NCBI GenBank assembly: GCA_044379485.1
Contig: JBIPOE010000001.1
Span: forward strand, 108,874 to 172,873
Length of the DNA: 64,000 nt
DNA from: CAMDMI01 sp044379485
GTDB taxonomy: Bacteria > Bacteroidota > Bacteroidia > Cytophagales > Flexibacteraceae
Reading direction: 5' to 3'
Position 1 is the first letter of the stretch. The number at the start of each line of letters is the position of its first letter. A program made the position numbers and the translations under genes. Below, piece after piece: positions 19,754-28,436 of this stretch. The notes beneath the pieces are model-generated. The model had not been told where the DNA came from and did not search any database. It saw only the letters and a list, made by a program, of their open reading frames with translations.

Positions 19754-20770
19754 ATGAGAAAATTAGCAAGCATTCAAAAAATATTGGCATTGGAGCCCAT
19801 AGCAGACGCCGATGCCATAGTAAAAGCCACCGTTTTGGGTTGGCAATTGGTTGTTAAAAAGGACGAGTTTCAGATTGGAGATCTTTGTGTGTATGTAGAA
19901 ATTGACAGTATTCTTCCTGATAAACCTGAATTTGAATTCCTGAAAGCCAGGGGAATGCGCATTAGAACCATCAGATTACGTGGTCAGGTTTCTCAGGGAA
20001 TTTGTTTTCCACTTTCTATTCTTCCTCCAGATGTTTCTTTGGAGGAAGATACAGACCTCACAGAGGTATTGGGTGTGGAGAAGTATGAAATGCCAATTCC
20101 AGCCTATTTGGTTGGAAAGATTAAGGGAAAGTTTCCATCATTTATCCCAAAAACAGATGAAACAAGGGTTCAGATTTTACAGCCCTTGCTGGATAAATAT
20201 GCGGGCGAGAAATGCTATGTTACAGAAAAGCTGGATGGAAGTTCGGTAACGTATTTTCTAAGAAATGGCGAGTTTGGTGTTTGCAGCCGAAATCTTGAAT
20301 TGCTGGAGGATGAAGAAAACTCCTACTGGACTGCGGCCCGAAGCCTGGGTGTTGAAGAAAAATTAAGAAGCCTTGGGAAAAATATTGCCATTCAAGGAGA
20401 ATTGGTAGGGGAGGGGATACAAGGTAATAAACTGAGAATCAAAGGTCAAGCCGTTTATTTTTTTAATGCTTTCGATATTGACAAATTTGAATATTACAAT
20501 TTTGATCAATTTAAAATGGTGATGTTGGATTTACAATTGGCCTCAGTGCCTGTGGTGGAAGAAGTCTATTTGCTAGAGAACAACATTCAGGATGTTGTAA
20601 ATAAGGCAGTTATGAAAAGTGCTTTAAGGCATGAAGTTTGGGCTGAGGGAATTGTAATTAGACCTTACGCCGAAAAGTTAGATCTAATACTCTCAACTTT
20701 AATTGGAAACAATGGACGATTGTCATTTAAAGCCATCAATCCTGAATTTCTTTTAAAGTATGGAGAATAA
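19754..20770 (+). CDS. ATP-dependent RNA ligase, DRB0094 (Rnl5-like) family
   Basis: The 338-residue protein has an N-terminal OB-like domain and then the nucleotidyltransferase motifs in order. These are motif I EKLDGSS with the adenylated lysine K159, GVCSRNLEL (Ia), IQGELVGEGIQGNK (III), EGIVIRP (IV) and LSFKAIN (V). The OB domain in front of the ligase domain matches the Deinococcus DRB0094 type, which seals 3'-OH/5'-P RNA ends, including when the 3'-OH strand sits on a nick. Its biological substrate in Bacteroidota is unknown. It is probably co-transcribed with the helicase. Confidence 0.9.
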   Translation: MRKLASIQKILALEPIADADAIVKATVLGWQLVVKKDEFQIGDLCVYVEIDSILPDKPEFEFLKARGMRIRTIRLRGQVSQGICFPLSILPPDVSLEEDTDLTEVLGVEKYEMPIPAYLVGKIKGKFPSFIPKTDETRVQILQPLLDKYAGEKCYVTEKLDGSSVTYFLRNGEFGVCSRNLELLEDEENSYWTAARSLGVEEKLRSLGKNIAIQGELVGEGIQGNKLRIKGQAVYFFNAFDIDKFEYYNFDQFKMVMLDLQLASVPVVEEVYLLENNIQDVVNKAVMKSALRHEVWAEGIVIRPYAEKLDLILSTLIGNNGRLSFKAINPEFLLKYGE

Positions 20771-20847
20771 ATTCTAGAGATCAAATCCTGTTCAAATATT
20801 GTTGGTTGTTGAAAATCAGTTTTTTATATGGATTTAAAGGCTAAAGA

Positions 20848-21873
20848 TTATGGATTGGTTAAAACCCAGAGGTTTTCATCAAAATCCTTTTGCGAGGTCG
20901 ATAAAAATGAAATGGCCTCTGCTTTGTTGGTGAATTTTCCAATTGAAACTCTAATAAATCCATTGTCTCCTTTAGTCAGGACATCCGATTCGAATCCTTT
21001 TTTTAGCAGAGTTTTGTGTAATTTATCTGACTTCGATTCATTTTGAAAGCTACCGGCAACCACAAAGAAGGTGGTGTTACTTTGCTTAATTGTTTCAGGA
21101 GCTTTATTAATAACTACTTCTGTTGGCTTTTTTTCTGGCAAAGCTTCAGATGTCGTTACCGCTATTGGTTCATTAATCGTGGTTTCTTCTGCAGATTTTC
21201 CAACAGGAACCAATGTGGCTTCCTGCGTCATGGGTTTGGAAACAACCATTGAAGAATCAGAGCTGAAGTTTTGCTGAGAGAGTAAATACACAGAGCCAAT
21301 CGAAACAATGGTAGCGATAAAAACTGCAGCAACAGATGCCCATTTGAAAACCGGTTTATTTTCGACCTCCCTTTCAAAAGCCTGAGGAATCTCATCATCA
21401 AAAGGATGCAAAGGAATCACTGGCGCCTCTCTTTCAGGATTTACTTTTGCCCTTGAATATACGGTTTCAGCTTTTAGATTTTTTAAACCGTAGGCCTCCA
21501 GATTGTAAGGAAAATCCTGATACATCTGAAAATGGGTACTGCCTTCAATGTTCAATAAAAGCCATCCGAAATCTTTAATCTCATACTTTCGGTCTGTTTG
21601 AAGGGCTCTATTAACTTCTGAAACGAAGGTCTCAATGTAGTTTAATGCTTGTTCAGAACTTGTACCAATTTCTGATACCAGATAATTTTGAAGGTCTGAT
21701 GTTTGGCCCATTGTGGGTTTGGCACTAAACTCAATTTGGTAAGTGAATGGCGTTATAGTCCTGGTTGCAAACTGAATGTTGGAAGCAGAATATTCTGATT
21801 TGAATGTTCCTAGACCTGGAATTTCCAGAATTCCTTTTTGGTTTAATAAAAGTATAATAATGCTTCCGATCAT
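20848..21873 (-). CDS. HU-CCDC81-like and SPOR domain membrane protein
   Basis: A 341-residue protein with two N-terminal prokaryotic HU-like (CCDC81-type) domains: NQKGILEIPGLGTFKSEY, then NYIETFVSEVNRALQTDRKYEIKDFGWL. A single transmembrane helix lies around 185-205 (WASVAAVFIATIVSIGSVYLL). A variable periplasmic linker and a C-terminal SPOR domain follow (about 265-341, FFVVAGSFQNESKSDKLHKTLLKKGFES). SPOR domains bind denuded septal peptidoglycan, so a link between nucleoid-like HU modules inside and the division site outside is a reasonable inference. It is convergent with the RNA ligase gene. Confidence 0.82.
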   Translation of the reverse strand: MIGSIIILLLNQKGILEIPGLGTFKSEYSASNIQFATRTITPFTYQIEFSAKPTMGQTSDLQNYLVSEIGTSSEQALNYIETFVSEVNRALQTDRKYEIKDFGWLLLNIEGSTHFQMYQDFPYNLEAYGLKNLKAETVYSRAKVNPEREAPVIPLHPFDDEIPQAFEREVENKPVFKWASVAAVFIATIVSIGSVYLLSQQNFSSDSSMVVSKPMTQEATLVPVGKSAEETTINEPIAVTTSEALPEKKPTEVVINKAPETIKQSNTTFFVVAGSFQNESKSDKLHKTLLKKGFESDVLTKGDNGFIRVSIGKFTNKAEAISFLSTSQKDFDENLWVLTNP

Positions 21874-21992
21874 AATTTGTCCATTGCATCAAATGCTTAA
21901 GTTCTGATTTTTAAAAGTTAAAATTTAAAAATTGAGCCTTCTTTTCTCGTGTACAAATTTAGTTCATAACATTGGGGACACCAAATCGGATT

Positions 21993-23666
21993 TTAAAAAG
22001 CCGCCGAGGCACCAATCATAATTCTAAATCCTTGTGTTGGATAATAGTTGAATCGTTGATTCCTGTTATTCAGTAGGTTATGAACTGAAAGGAAGCCCGA
22101 AAAGTTCTTTTTGAATAAGTACTCGCCCTTCAAATTTAAGTCTGCCAAAGGCTTAAGCGTTTCGGTTTCAAGGGTTTTCATATTCATTGCCTTTATTCCG
22201 CCCATGTAATAAAACTCGGCAGAAAGCATTAAATTTTCGCTAAGATATTGTCTTCCGAAAAGTGTAACCATACTATGTGGTAAATGCCAAGGTTGTTTCA
22301 CTGATTTAACGCCGTAGCTCAAAAGCGAAAAGCGGATGCCTGCTTTGGTTTCTTTACTCAAATCATACGCTACTTCTGAAGCCCAGGTAAAACGGCTGGT
22401 TTTGCTGCTGTCGTATACAAGAATTAATTTTTCCTGGTCCTCTGGATTATTTAAGAAAAATGCCTGATTGTTAAGTGATTCAAATGAGATTTGGCTGGAA
22501 TAGGATAATTGATTCTGAATCTGACCCTTGGCACCAAGATAAAAATTAAAAAGTTGATTTTCATGTCTCAAATATGGATTTGAATCTAAAAAAGGGCTTT
22601 CCTGAAGTACTGTCCTTAAGGTTCGTTTGTTCATTCCGCCACCAATTCCAACAAATGCTATTAGTTTGTCCTTGAAAATATTATGCTGAACTTTTATTTG
22701 AGGATGAATGTGGAATTTCGAAGTGTTTTTTTGAACCAAGCCGTCTTTTAAATCTGGTTCATTGGCGACTGAAAATTGAATTGCAGCATCGATTTGTAGA
22801 TTTCTATATACAAAATGATAACCCGGCTGGAAACGCCACAAGGATCTGTTTACTGAAGAACTATCGGTCTTCTTTGCTAAAGAAAGATCTGAAAACAAGG
22901 TAATTGCTGAAGAATCTTTCGTTTTGTATTTCCCATTAAAATCAATTGTAAATTCAGACTCAGAAGCTTTAAACCGGTCAGAGATATTGCCAATTCCTAA
23001 GCCTAAATTATAGGTTAAAGGAGACTTTTTATTGATTTTTTCCAGATTCATTTGAAACAAAATGCTTTGAATAACTTGTTTTGTAGAATCTGTTTTTCGA
23101 TTTGGAAATTCCTCCCTATCGTATCCGTAAAAGTTATAACGCCCTCTATTATAGTTTAATCCGCCAGAGAGGGTAAAGTTTGGTGTGAAATATTTAGCAT
23201 AAGCCCCTGCTTCGTTGTTGCTAAAACCTGAGTTTGTGACTGGTCCATTTGCTGAGGCAAGGTGCCTGGCAAATATTCCAAAAGCATAATCTTTTTGTTT
23301 TCCACTGTTGTAATATCCATCAAACATGGAAGATCCATAATTGCCAAATCCAAGTCGAACAAATCCTTCTTTTACAGGTAGTTCCTTTTCATTTCTAAGA
23401 ATAGGAGGGTTTAATTTGGGGTCCAACAATGGAAGAGCTAAATTAAAATCCTTGTATTTATAGGTTTGTTTTATCTGTGGCAAAGGTTTTAAAGTTAAAG
23501 TGACCTTTTCATGAGGTTTGGAAACTTCAGGAAGGACAATTTTTTTATCTTTTTGAATAATGATTTGCTCTTCTGGCAGCTCGCCATCCTGTGCGTAAAG
23601 CGTTGATGAACAAAGAATAAATAGGAAAATAAACGAGTTTTTTAATGTCATTGAGGTTTTAGTCAT
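21993..23666 (-). CDS. Outer-membrane beta-barrel protein (TonB-dependent-receptor-like barrel without plug)
   Basis: About 557 residues if started at MTKTSMTLKNSFIFLFILCSS; a second ATG five codons later is equally possible. Longer in-frame upstream sequence runs inside fur and is not believed. A signal peptide ends at LYAQ. The mature part is alternating amphipathic strands (YDREEF, LGLGIGN, RHENQLFNFYLGAKG) and ends in an aromatic residue (MIGASAAF), as outer-membrane barrels do. No plug domain or TonB box is evident. It abuts fur, so iron-linked regulation is possible but unproved. Confidence 0.7.
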   Translation of the reverse strand: MTKTSMTLKNSFIFLFILCSSTLYAQDGELPEEQIIIQKDKKIVLPEVSKPHEKVTLTLKPLPQIKQTYKYKDFNLALPLLDPKLNPPILRNEKELPVKEGFVRLGFGNYGSSMFDGYYNSGKQKDYAFGIFARHLASANGPVTNSGFSNNEAGAYAKYFTPNFTLSGGLNYNRGRYNFYGYDREEFPNRKTDSTKQVIQSILFQMNLEKINKKSPLTYNLGLGIGNISDRFKASESEFTIDFNGKYKTKDSSAITLFSDLSLAKKTDSSSVNRSLWRFQPGYHFVYRNLQIDAAIQFSVANEPDLKDGLVQKNTSKFHIHPQIKVQHNIFKDKLIAFVGIGGGMNKRTLRTVLQESPFLDSNPYLRHENQLFNFYLGAKGQIQNQLSYSSQISFESLNNQAFFLNNPEDQEKLILVYDSSKTSRFTWASEVAYDLSKETKAGIRFSLLSYGVKSVKQPWHLPHSMVTLFGRQYLSENLMLSAEFYYMGGIKAMNMKTLETETLKPLADLNLKGEYLFKKNFSGFLSVHNLLNNRNQRFNYYPTQGFRIMIGASAAF

Positions 23667-24159
23667 TAGGACTTCTTTGCGTATAAATGGCCAGATTTTT
23701 TCCAAAATTTTCACAGTTGTCTTTTTGGCAATTTGCATAAAATGTGAGTGAATGGTGAATAACTTTATAATTCTGTGTTTCCTCAACCATTTTTTGAATG
23801 TTGTAAAGTCTTGGATCACAAAACTCTACTACTTTGTTGCAATCTATACAAATCAGGTGGTCGTGTTGTCTACTGGGATAAGATTTTTCGAATTGAGAGA
23901 TGTTGTGTCCAAATTGATGTTTGGTTACCAAAAAACAATCAACAAGTAAGTCTAGAGTGTTATAAACTGTTGCCCTACTTACTCTATAGTTTTTGTTTTT
24001 CATGGCAACGTACAATGACTCTACATCAAAATGCCCTACTCTGGAATAAATTTCCTCCATGATAGCAAATCTTTCGGGAGTTTTTCGTAGCTCTTTTCTT
24101 TCCAGATAAGCTTTGAAAATTTTTGTAACTTCTTCGTAAACAGCCTGATTTGTGGCCAT
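23659..24159 (-). CDS. fur: Fur-family transcriptional regulator
   Basis: About 166 residues when started at MATNQAVYEEVTKIFKAYLE. The 26 residues upstream of this ATG do not look like Fur. It has the Fur winged helix (RKTPERFAIMEEIYSRVGHFDVESLYVAMKNKNYRVSRATVYNTLDLL) and the metal/dimer region (RQHDHLICIDCNKVVEFCD, then a C-terminal Cys pair NCQKDNC). It represses metal or peroxide genes when loaded with metal; Fur, Zur and PerR cannot be separated safely. The outer-membrane barrel gene begins within or just after its last codons. Confidence 0.9.
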   Translation of the reverse strand: MATNQAVYEEVTKIFKAYLERKELRKTPERFAIMEEIYSRVGHFDVESLYVAMKNKNYRVSRATVYNTLDLLVDCFLVTKHQFGHNISQFEKSYPSRQHDHLICIDCNKVVEFCDPRLYNIQKMVEETQNYKVIHHSLTFYANCQKDNCENFGKNLAIYTQRSPND

Positions 24160-24199
24160 ATTTATATTTTGGCTTTGACGATCTTTTATAAATCTTTTA

Positions 24200-24207
24200 C
24201 AAATGTA
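24200..24207 (-). promoter_or_regulatory. Candidate Bacteroidota -7 box (TACATTTG) for fur
   Basis: TACATTTG on the minus strand, 41 nt upstream of the fur ATG, fits the TAnnTTTG consensus. It also supports the shorter fur start chosen here, since the longer reading frame would begin upstream of this box. Confidence 0.45.
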
Positions 24208-24313
24208 GAAAGAGAATTGGATTGGCCTAAAAACCATTTTGTCTGAGAATTAAACCAAAACGGTTCGATCATTAAAAAATTGGATTACAATATTTTTTAT
24301 TTGAGCCAAAAAC

Positions 24314-24344
24314 AAAAAAGACCCGAACAAGCCAGGTCTTTTTT
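24314..24344 (-). terminator. Rho-independent terminator after the deoxyhypusine synthase homologue
   Basis: A perfect 10-bp stem (AAAAAAGACC / GGTCTTTTTT) with an 11-nt loop lies 20 nt after the stop of the minus-strand gene. Because the stem carries A and T runs at its two ends, it could also work in the opposite direction. Confidence 0.8.
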
Positions 24345-24363
24345 GCAAATATCTACTTAAGAA

Positions 24364-25419
24364 CTAGGCACCTACAAGTGCGTTATCCAATACTTCGTTA
24401 AGTCTTCTTTCTGGCCTTCCTACCCAATCTCTTTTGTGAACCGCATATCCGGCTACAATTGGCATGGCAATAGTAGCTTCGGAAAAAATCATTTGCTCAT
24501 AAACAGTATCCACTTTTCCCCATGAACATGCTTCTTTTAAAGTGGAACCTGATAAAGCACCATCTCTTTCGTCCGCAACGGTAATCTGAACTGCATATTT
24601 GTGCATTGGCGCCTCCTTTTCAAGAATATCACAAGCCACCACAATATCCTGAACAAAGTTTTTAGGTACTCCACCTCCAATCATAAACAAACCAGACTCC
24701 TGATTGGCCAATTTGATTTTCGTAATTTCAAGAAAATCTTTTGCAGAATCTATGCTGATGTGTGATTCCGGATTGTGGAATTGGTGATGTACCAAGCCAA
24801 ATCCAGCTGAACAATCGGAAAAGGCTGGAACAAAAATTGGAACTCCTTTTTTAAAGCATTGATAAACAATACTATCTTTTCGGGACTCAGCGTATTTTTC
24901 GTTATCTTGTAAAAATCGACCCATTTCACGAATAAACTCACGGCTAGAGTGTGGTTTGTGAGGAAGTGTATCGCAAATTTCACCGATAGTTGCATCACAA
25001 ATTCTAAGGTCTTCTTCATCTATGTAGGTATCATAGATTCTGTCAATCATTAACTCTCTTAACTCTTGATCGTCAACACCATAAGGAGTGCCAACATAAT
25101 GTTTGAAACCAAGCGCTTCAAAAAAGTCCTGATCAACAATGTTGGCTCCTGTAGAGACAATTACATCTACCATGTTATTTTTGATAAGGTCCACCACAAC
25201 CTTTTTCAATCCGGCAGAAATGAGTGAACCAGCTAGTGTTAAATATACAGTGCAGCTTTTATCAGCTTGCATCATATTAAAAATTTTAGCACCTCTGGCT
25301 AGATTTCGTGCCTGAAATGCCATATTTTCCATTGCCTCAACCATAGATACAACATTGTGTTGAGATATATCTATGTGTTGAATGGTTTTTTGAAGCAATT
25401 CTGCTTTTCGAGCGTTCAT
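24364..25419 (-). CDS. Deoxyhypusine synthase-family protein
   Basis: A 351-residue Rossmann-type protein. GANIVDQDFFEALG, VPIFVPAFSDCSAGFGL and FMIGGGVPKNFVQD match the deoxyhypusine synthase (DHS) fold. The segment LKEACSWGKVD retains the catalytic lysine (K302) that forms the aminobutyl imine in eukaryotic DHS. Bacteria lack eIF5A, so the acceptor cannot be eIF5A. From family knowledge, homospermidine or spermidine-like chemistry on a polyamine is the usual suggestion. The upstream neighbour is a TPR protein with 28 nt between them. A strong terminator follows. Confidence 0.87.
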   Translation of the reverse strand: MNARKAELLQKTIQHIDISQHNVVSMVEAMENMAFQARNLARGAKIFNMMQADKSCTVYLTLAGSLISAGLKKVVVDLIKNNMVDVIVSTGANIVDQDFFEALGFKHYVGTPYGVDDQELRELMIDRIYDTYIDEEDLRICDATIGEICDTLPHKPHSSREFIREMGRFLQDNEKYAESRKDSIVYQCFKKGVPIFVPAFSDCSAGFGLVHHQFHNPESHISIDSAKDFLEITKIKLANQESGLFMIGGGVPKNFVQDIVVACDILEKEAPMHKYAVQITVADERDGALSGSTLKEACSWGKVDTVYEQMIFSEATIAMPIVAGYAVHKRDWVGRPERRLNEVLDNALVGA

Positions 25420-25447
25420 ATATTATAATTAATTGAAATACAAGTCC

Positions 25448-26014
25448 TTATTTTTTTGTCTTTGTGGTCTTTATTAAATAACCGGCATTTTCATCGCCTT
25501 GAGAAAATGCAATTTCCAGATGGTGAACTCCGTGTTCAATTTCACCTTTTTCAATATACAATTTCCCCAACCAGGTATTTGCATCCGGATTATTTCTTCC
25601 AAACCACACTGCTTTTTTTGCAATTGGGAAAGATTCTTCAAATTCATTTAGAAAATAAAGTCCTTTAGACATTAAAAGATGGGCAGAAGAAACTGTGTTA
25701 TCCAGGCGAATTGCTCTTTGTCCGTAAAACAATGCTTTTTCGTATTCCTTATAATGAAGTGCAATTTCCCCAAGAATAACGTAGTTGATAGATTCAAAAG
25801 GTCTCTTTTTTAGAGCAGCTTCAAAATAAATTTTTGCTTCTTTAAAATTCTTTAAATCAAATAGATACAAACCTTCTTTTGAGCTTATTTTTTGTTTTTC
25901 GAAGGCAGATTCTCCACCTCCCATCAATACTTTAATAATGATGTAGATGCCGAAAAAGACGAAAAATACAACTGCTTCCAAAGGTGGTTTTCGAAAAGAA
26001 GTGCAAAAATACAA
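25448..26014 (-). CDS. Membrane-anchored tetratricopeptide repeat protein
   Basis: A 188-residue protein with an N-terminal hydrophobic helix (about 13-31, EAVVFFVFFGIYIIIKVLMGG), then TPR-like helical pairs (YLFDLKNFKEAKIYFEAALKKRPFESINYVILGEIALHYKEYEKAL and similar to about 180). Such proteins are scaffolds. The partner is unknown. The gene precedes the DHS homologue by 28 nt and probably shares its mRNA. It is divergent from the small cytochrome b5-like gene. Confidence 0.75.
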   Translation of the reverse strand: MYFCTSFRKPPLEAVVFFVFFGIYIIIKVLMGGGESAFEKQKISSKEGLYLFDLKNFKEAKIYFEAALKKRPFESINYVILGEIALHYKEYEKALFYGQRAIRLDNTVSSAHLLMSKGLYFLNEFEESFPIAKKAVWFGRNNPDANTWLGKLYIEKGEIEHGVHHLEIAFSQGDENAGYLIKTTKTKK

Positions 26015-26070
26015 TTCTAAAACCTAATGATCCTCAATATTTGTATCGAATTTTAATAAAAGAAAAATTT

Positions 26071-26307
26071 ATGGATCATTTACCTGAAATCACAAGGTCT
26101 CAACTATCGCTCCGAAATGGCCAGGACAAACCTGAAATTTGGGTAGCTTATAAAGGAATTGTTTATGATGTCGGTAGATCCAAGCTTTGGAAAAATGGAA
26201 AACACTATGAACACTGGGCGGGCCAGGATTTAACGGCTGAAATGGCCGATGCCCCTCATCAGGAATGGGTTTTTGATAAATTTGATCCGATTGGTAAATT
26301 GATCTGA
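26071..26307 (+). CDS. Small cytochrome b5-like heme/steroid-binding domain protein
   Basis: A 78-residue single-domain protein starting MDHLPEITRSQLSLRNGQ; the upstream frame to 25984 overlaps the divergent TPR gene and is not accepted. PEIWVAYKGIVYDVGRSKLWKNGKHYEHWAGQDLTAEM is the cytochrome b5-like core, in the variant that uses tyrosines (as in MAPR proteins) where classical b5 has two heme histidines. No signal peptide or membrane helix is seen, so it is cytoplasmic. A role in heme binding or electron transfer is inferred from the family. Confidence 0.85.
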   Translation: MDHLPEITRSQLSLRNGQDKPEIWVAYKGIVYDVGRSKLWKNGKHYEHWAGQDLTAEMADAPHQEWVFDKFDPIGKLI

Positions 26308-26321
26308 AACCCCAAACTTTT

Positions 26322-27608
26322 TTAACCGAAAATTATTCCAGCCAAAGTAGCGCTTAAGTAACTGGCCAAAGTTCCACAAATCAATGCTTTAACACCTAAT
26401 TTGGCAAGATCAGTTCTACGTTCGGGGGCGAGTTCACCTATGCCTCCAACCTGAATGGCAATGCTGCTGAAGTTTGCAAATCCGCAAAGAGCAAAACTTG
26501 TAATGATTTCCGATTTTACACTTAGGGGATTCGTTTTCATTATGTTGGATAGATTCAGGTACGCAACAAATTCATTAATTACCATTTTCTTTCCCATCAA
26601 CATACCCACTGTTTGGGTTTCTGCTCCGGCAACACCCATTGACCAGGCAAAAATCGAAAAGAAACTTCCTAAAATATAATCAAGAGAAAGGCTTGTCCAT
26701 TTGATACCAATCAAATCGGAAGGCATTCCAATTGTATAAACCAGAAAACGACCGAAGGAACCCAAAATGGCATCACACAAATAAATCAAGGCAATAAAAC
26801 CAATTAACATGGCCAATACGTTTAGGCCAATTTTTAAACCATCTGAAGATCCATGGGCAATGGCATCTAATAAATTCGAATGTTGTTTTTTGATTTCAAG
26901 TTTTACAACGCCTTTTGTCTCTGAGACTTCTGTTTCAGGCCAAACGATTTTTGAAATGACCAAAGCACCTGGGGCAGCCATTAAACTAGCGGCTAATAAA
27001 TATTCAGCTTTTACGCCAAGTGCAATATATACAGCCATTACTCCGCCAGCTATGCAAGCCATGCTGCCAGCCATTGATGCCAGCAATTCACTTTTTGTCA
27101 TCCCTTTCAGATAAGGTTTGATCATGATTTGAGCCTCAACCTGACCAACAAAAATACTGGAAACGTTGCTCAAAGCTTCAGAGCCACTCACATTCATCAA
27201 TCTGTGAACAACTTTTGCCACAATGGCTATCACTTTTTGCATAATGCCAAGGTGGTAGGCTATGTTTACTAAAACTGCTACATATATAATGGTAGGTACA
27301 ATTTTGAAAAAGAAGATGAAATCGTTGCCCGGGCCAAAAGCTTTTTCCATCAAATCTTTTTTAACCAAAGAACCAAAAACGAATTCCGCACCTTGATTTG
27401 AGTAGGAGAGAACCTTTTCTATCAAATGGCCAAGTACCTCGAAAATGGTTTTTCCAATGGGAACCTTAAGAATAAAAAGAGCAAGAATGAGTTGAATGGC
27501 GAGTCCTGAACCAACTAAGCGCCAATCTATTGCCTTCCGATTATTACTTAGTGCAATTGCTATACCAAGTATTAAAACGATTCCGAAAAGGCCTTGAAAT
27601 TTTTCCAA
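26322..27608 (-). CDS. Concentrative nucleoside transporter (CNT/NupC family), probable TTG start
   Basis: A polytopic inner-membrane protein of about 428 residues. Its features are a gate domain (LSNVSSIFVGQVEAQIMIKPYLKGMTKSELLASMAGSMACIAGGVM) and the CNT signature region (ITSFALCGFANFSSIAIQVGGIGELAPERR). It imports nucleosides with Na+ or H+. I place the start at a TTG giving M-EKFQGLFGIVLILG, which matches family N-termini. The ATG 50 codons upstream would make the gene run over the terminator of the preceding gene at 27742-27764. Confidence 0.87.
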   Translation of the reverse strand: MEKFQGLFGIVLILGIAIALSNNRKAIDWRLVGSGLAIQLILALFILKVPIGKTIFEVLGHLIEKVLSYSNQGAEFVFGSLVKKDLMEKAFGPGNDFIFFFKIVPTIIYVAVLVNIAYHLGIMQKVIAIVAKVVHRLMNVSGSEALSNVSSIFVGQVEAQIMIKPYLKGMTKSELLASMAGSMACIAGGVMAVYIALGVKAEYLLAASLMAAPGALVISKIVWPETEVSETKGVVKLEIKKQHSNLLDAIAHGSSDGLKIGLNVLAMLIGFIALIYLCDAILGSFGRFLVYTIGMPSDLIGIKWTSLSLDYILGSFFSIFAWSMGVAGAETQTVGMLMGKKMVINEFVAYLNLSNIMKTNPLSVKSEIITSFALCGFANFSSIAIQVGGIGELAPERRTDLAKLGVKALICGTLASYLSATLAGIIFG

Positions 27609-27741
27609 TATTTTGTTGGTTTTGATGAGGCACGAATAAAGGAATTCACTTTCTATTTTCCTAACTTCAATATTGAAGACTTGAATTCTAAACCCGGATA
27701 GAATTTTCCAAATGGGAAATATGTTGAGTAGTAGAATATAA

Positions 27742-27764
27742 AAGCCTTTGAAAAACAAAGGCTT
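27742..27764 (-). terminator. Hairpin terminator after the 27.8 kb T9SS gene
   Basis: A 9-bp perfect stem AAGCCTTTG / CAAAGGCTT with a five-A loop lies 37 nt after the stop of the minus-strand T9SS gene. Its position inside the longest possible reading frame of the nucleoside transporter argues for the later transporter start. Confidence 0.65.
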
Positions 27765-27800
27765 GAATGTGGAAATTTATATGAAGTATTGAGAGGACGC

Positions 27801-28400
27801 CTAATTGTCGGCCCTATATAAAAAACGTTTCGTAAAACTGCTTTTCTGATCTTTCCAAACAATAAAATAAACCCCTGATTTGTGGCCCGCCATTGAAAGC
27901 GCATTGTTGTCGTTTGCCTGGGTCTCCAGAATTTTGTTCCCTAAAACATCATGAACTGTTACCAGGCCGGAAACATTTGGCGCTTTGATATTTATCTGTA
28001 AACGATCGTTGAAGATTTTTGCTTCAACTGGATTTTCTGAGTTTGCTACAAGGTTTCTTGATGAAGTAACAGCATTTGTGCTGATGCTTCCTTTACTGAC
28101 CTGGCCTGAGGCTGAAAGCATAACAAAGTAAAATGGGCCATTTCCAACTATAGCAACCTGGCCTGAACCAGATACGGAAAAACCTCCTGTTATAATTGAA
28201 GTACCGGAATTAACCCAGGTTGATTCGCTAACCTGCCTGATAGAAATTGAATTGGATAGATTGAACAGAATTGTATCTCCAATATTGACATTGATATTTA
28301 ATGAGTTTCCAGAACCAGGAATTTGATTGACAGTAAATTTTGCAGCCAATGCTGAGGAAACTGAATAGATTGAAATGAAAAGGAAAAATAATTTTTTCAT
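27801..28400 (-). CDS. Secreted T9SS protein with cupredoxin-like N-terminal region
   Basis: About 199 residues starting MKKLFFLFISIYSVSSALAA, a clear signal peptide. Residues about 20-100 form a small beta-rich domain (FTVNQIPGSGNSLNINVNIGDTILFNLSN...) with the outline of a plastocyanin-type fold but without visible copper ligands. The C-terminal 75 residues are a type A T9SS sorting domain (NPVEAKIFNDRLQINIKAP ... SGVYFIVWKDQKSSFTKRFLY). The protein should be exported to the surface. No enzymatic motif is seen. Confidence 0.8.
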   Translation of the reverse strand: MKKLFFLFISIYSVSSALAAKFTVNQIPGSGNSLNINVNIGDTILFNLSNSISIRQVSESTWVNSGTSIITGGFSVSGSGQVAIVGNGPFYFVMLSASGQVSKGSISTNAVTSSRNLVANSENPVEAKIFNDRLQINIKAPNVSGLVTVHDVLGNKILETQANDNNALSMAGHKSGVYFIVWKDQKSSFTKRFLYRADN

Positions 28401-28419
28401 AAGTGGTTGGATAGTATTA

Positions 28420-28427
28420 CAAAAGTA
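28420..28427 (-). promoter_or_regulatory. Candidate -7 box (TACTTTTG)
   Basis: TACTTTTG on the minus strand, 20 nt upstream of the T9SS gene ATG, fits TAnnTTTG. The -33 element is not clear. Confidence 0.4.
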
Positions 28428-28436
28428 CGGGTACAT

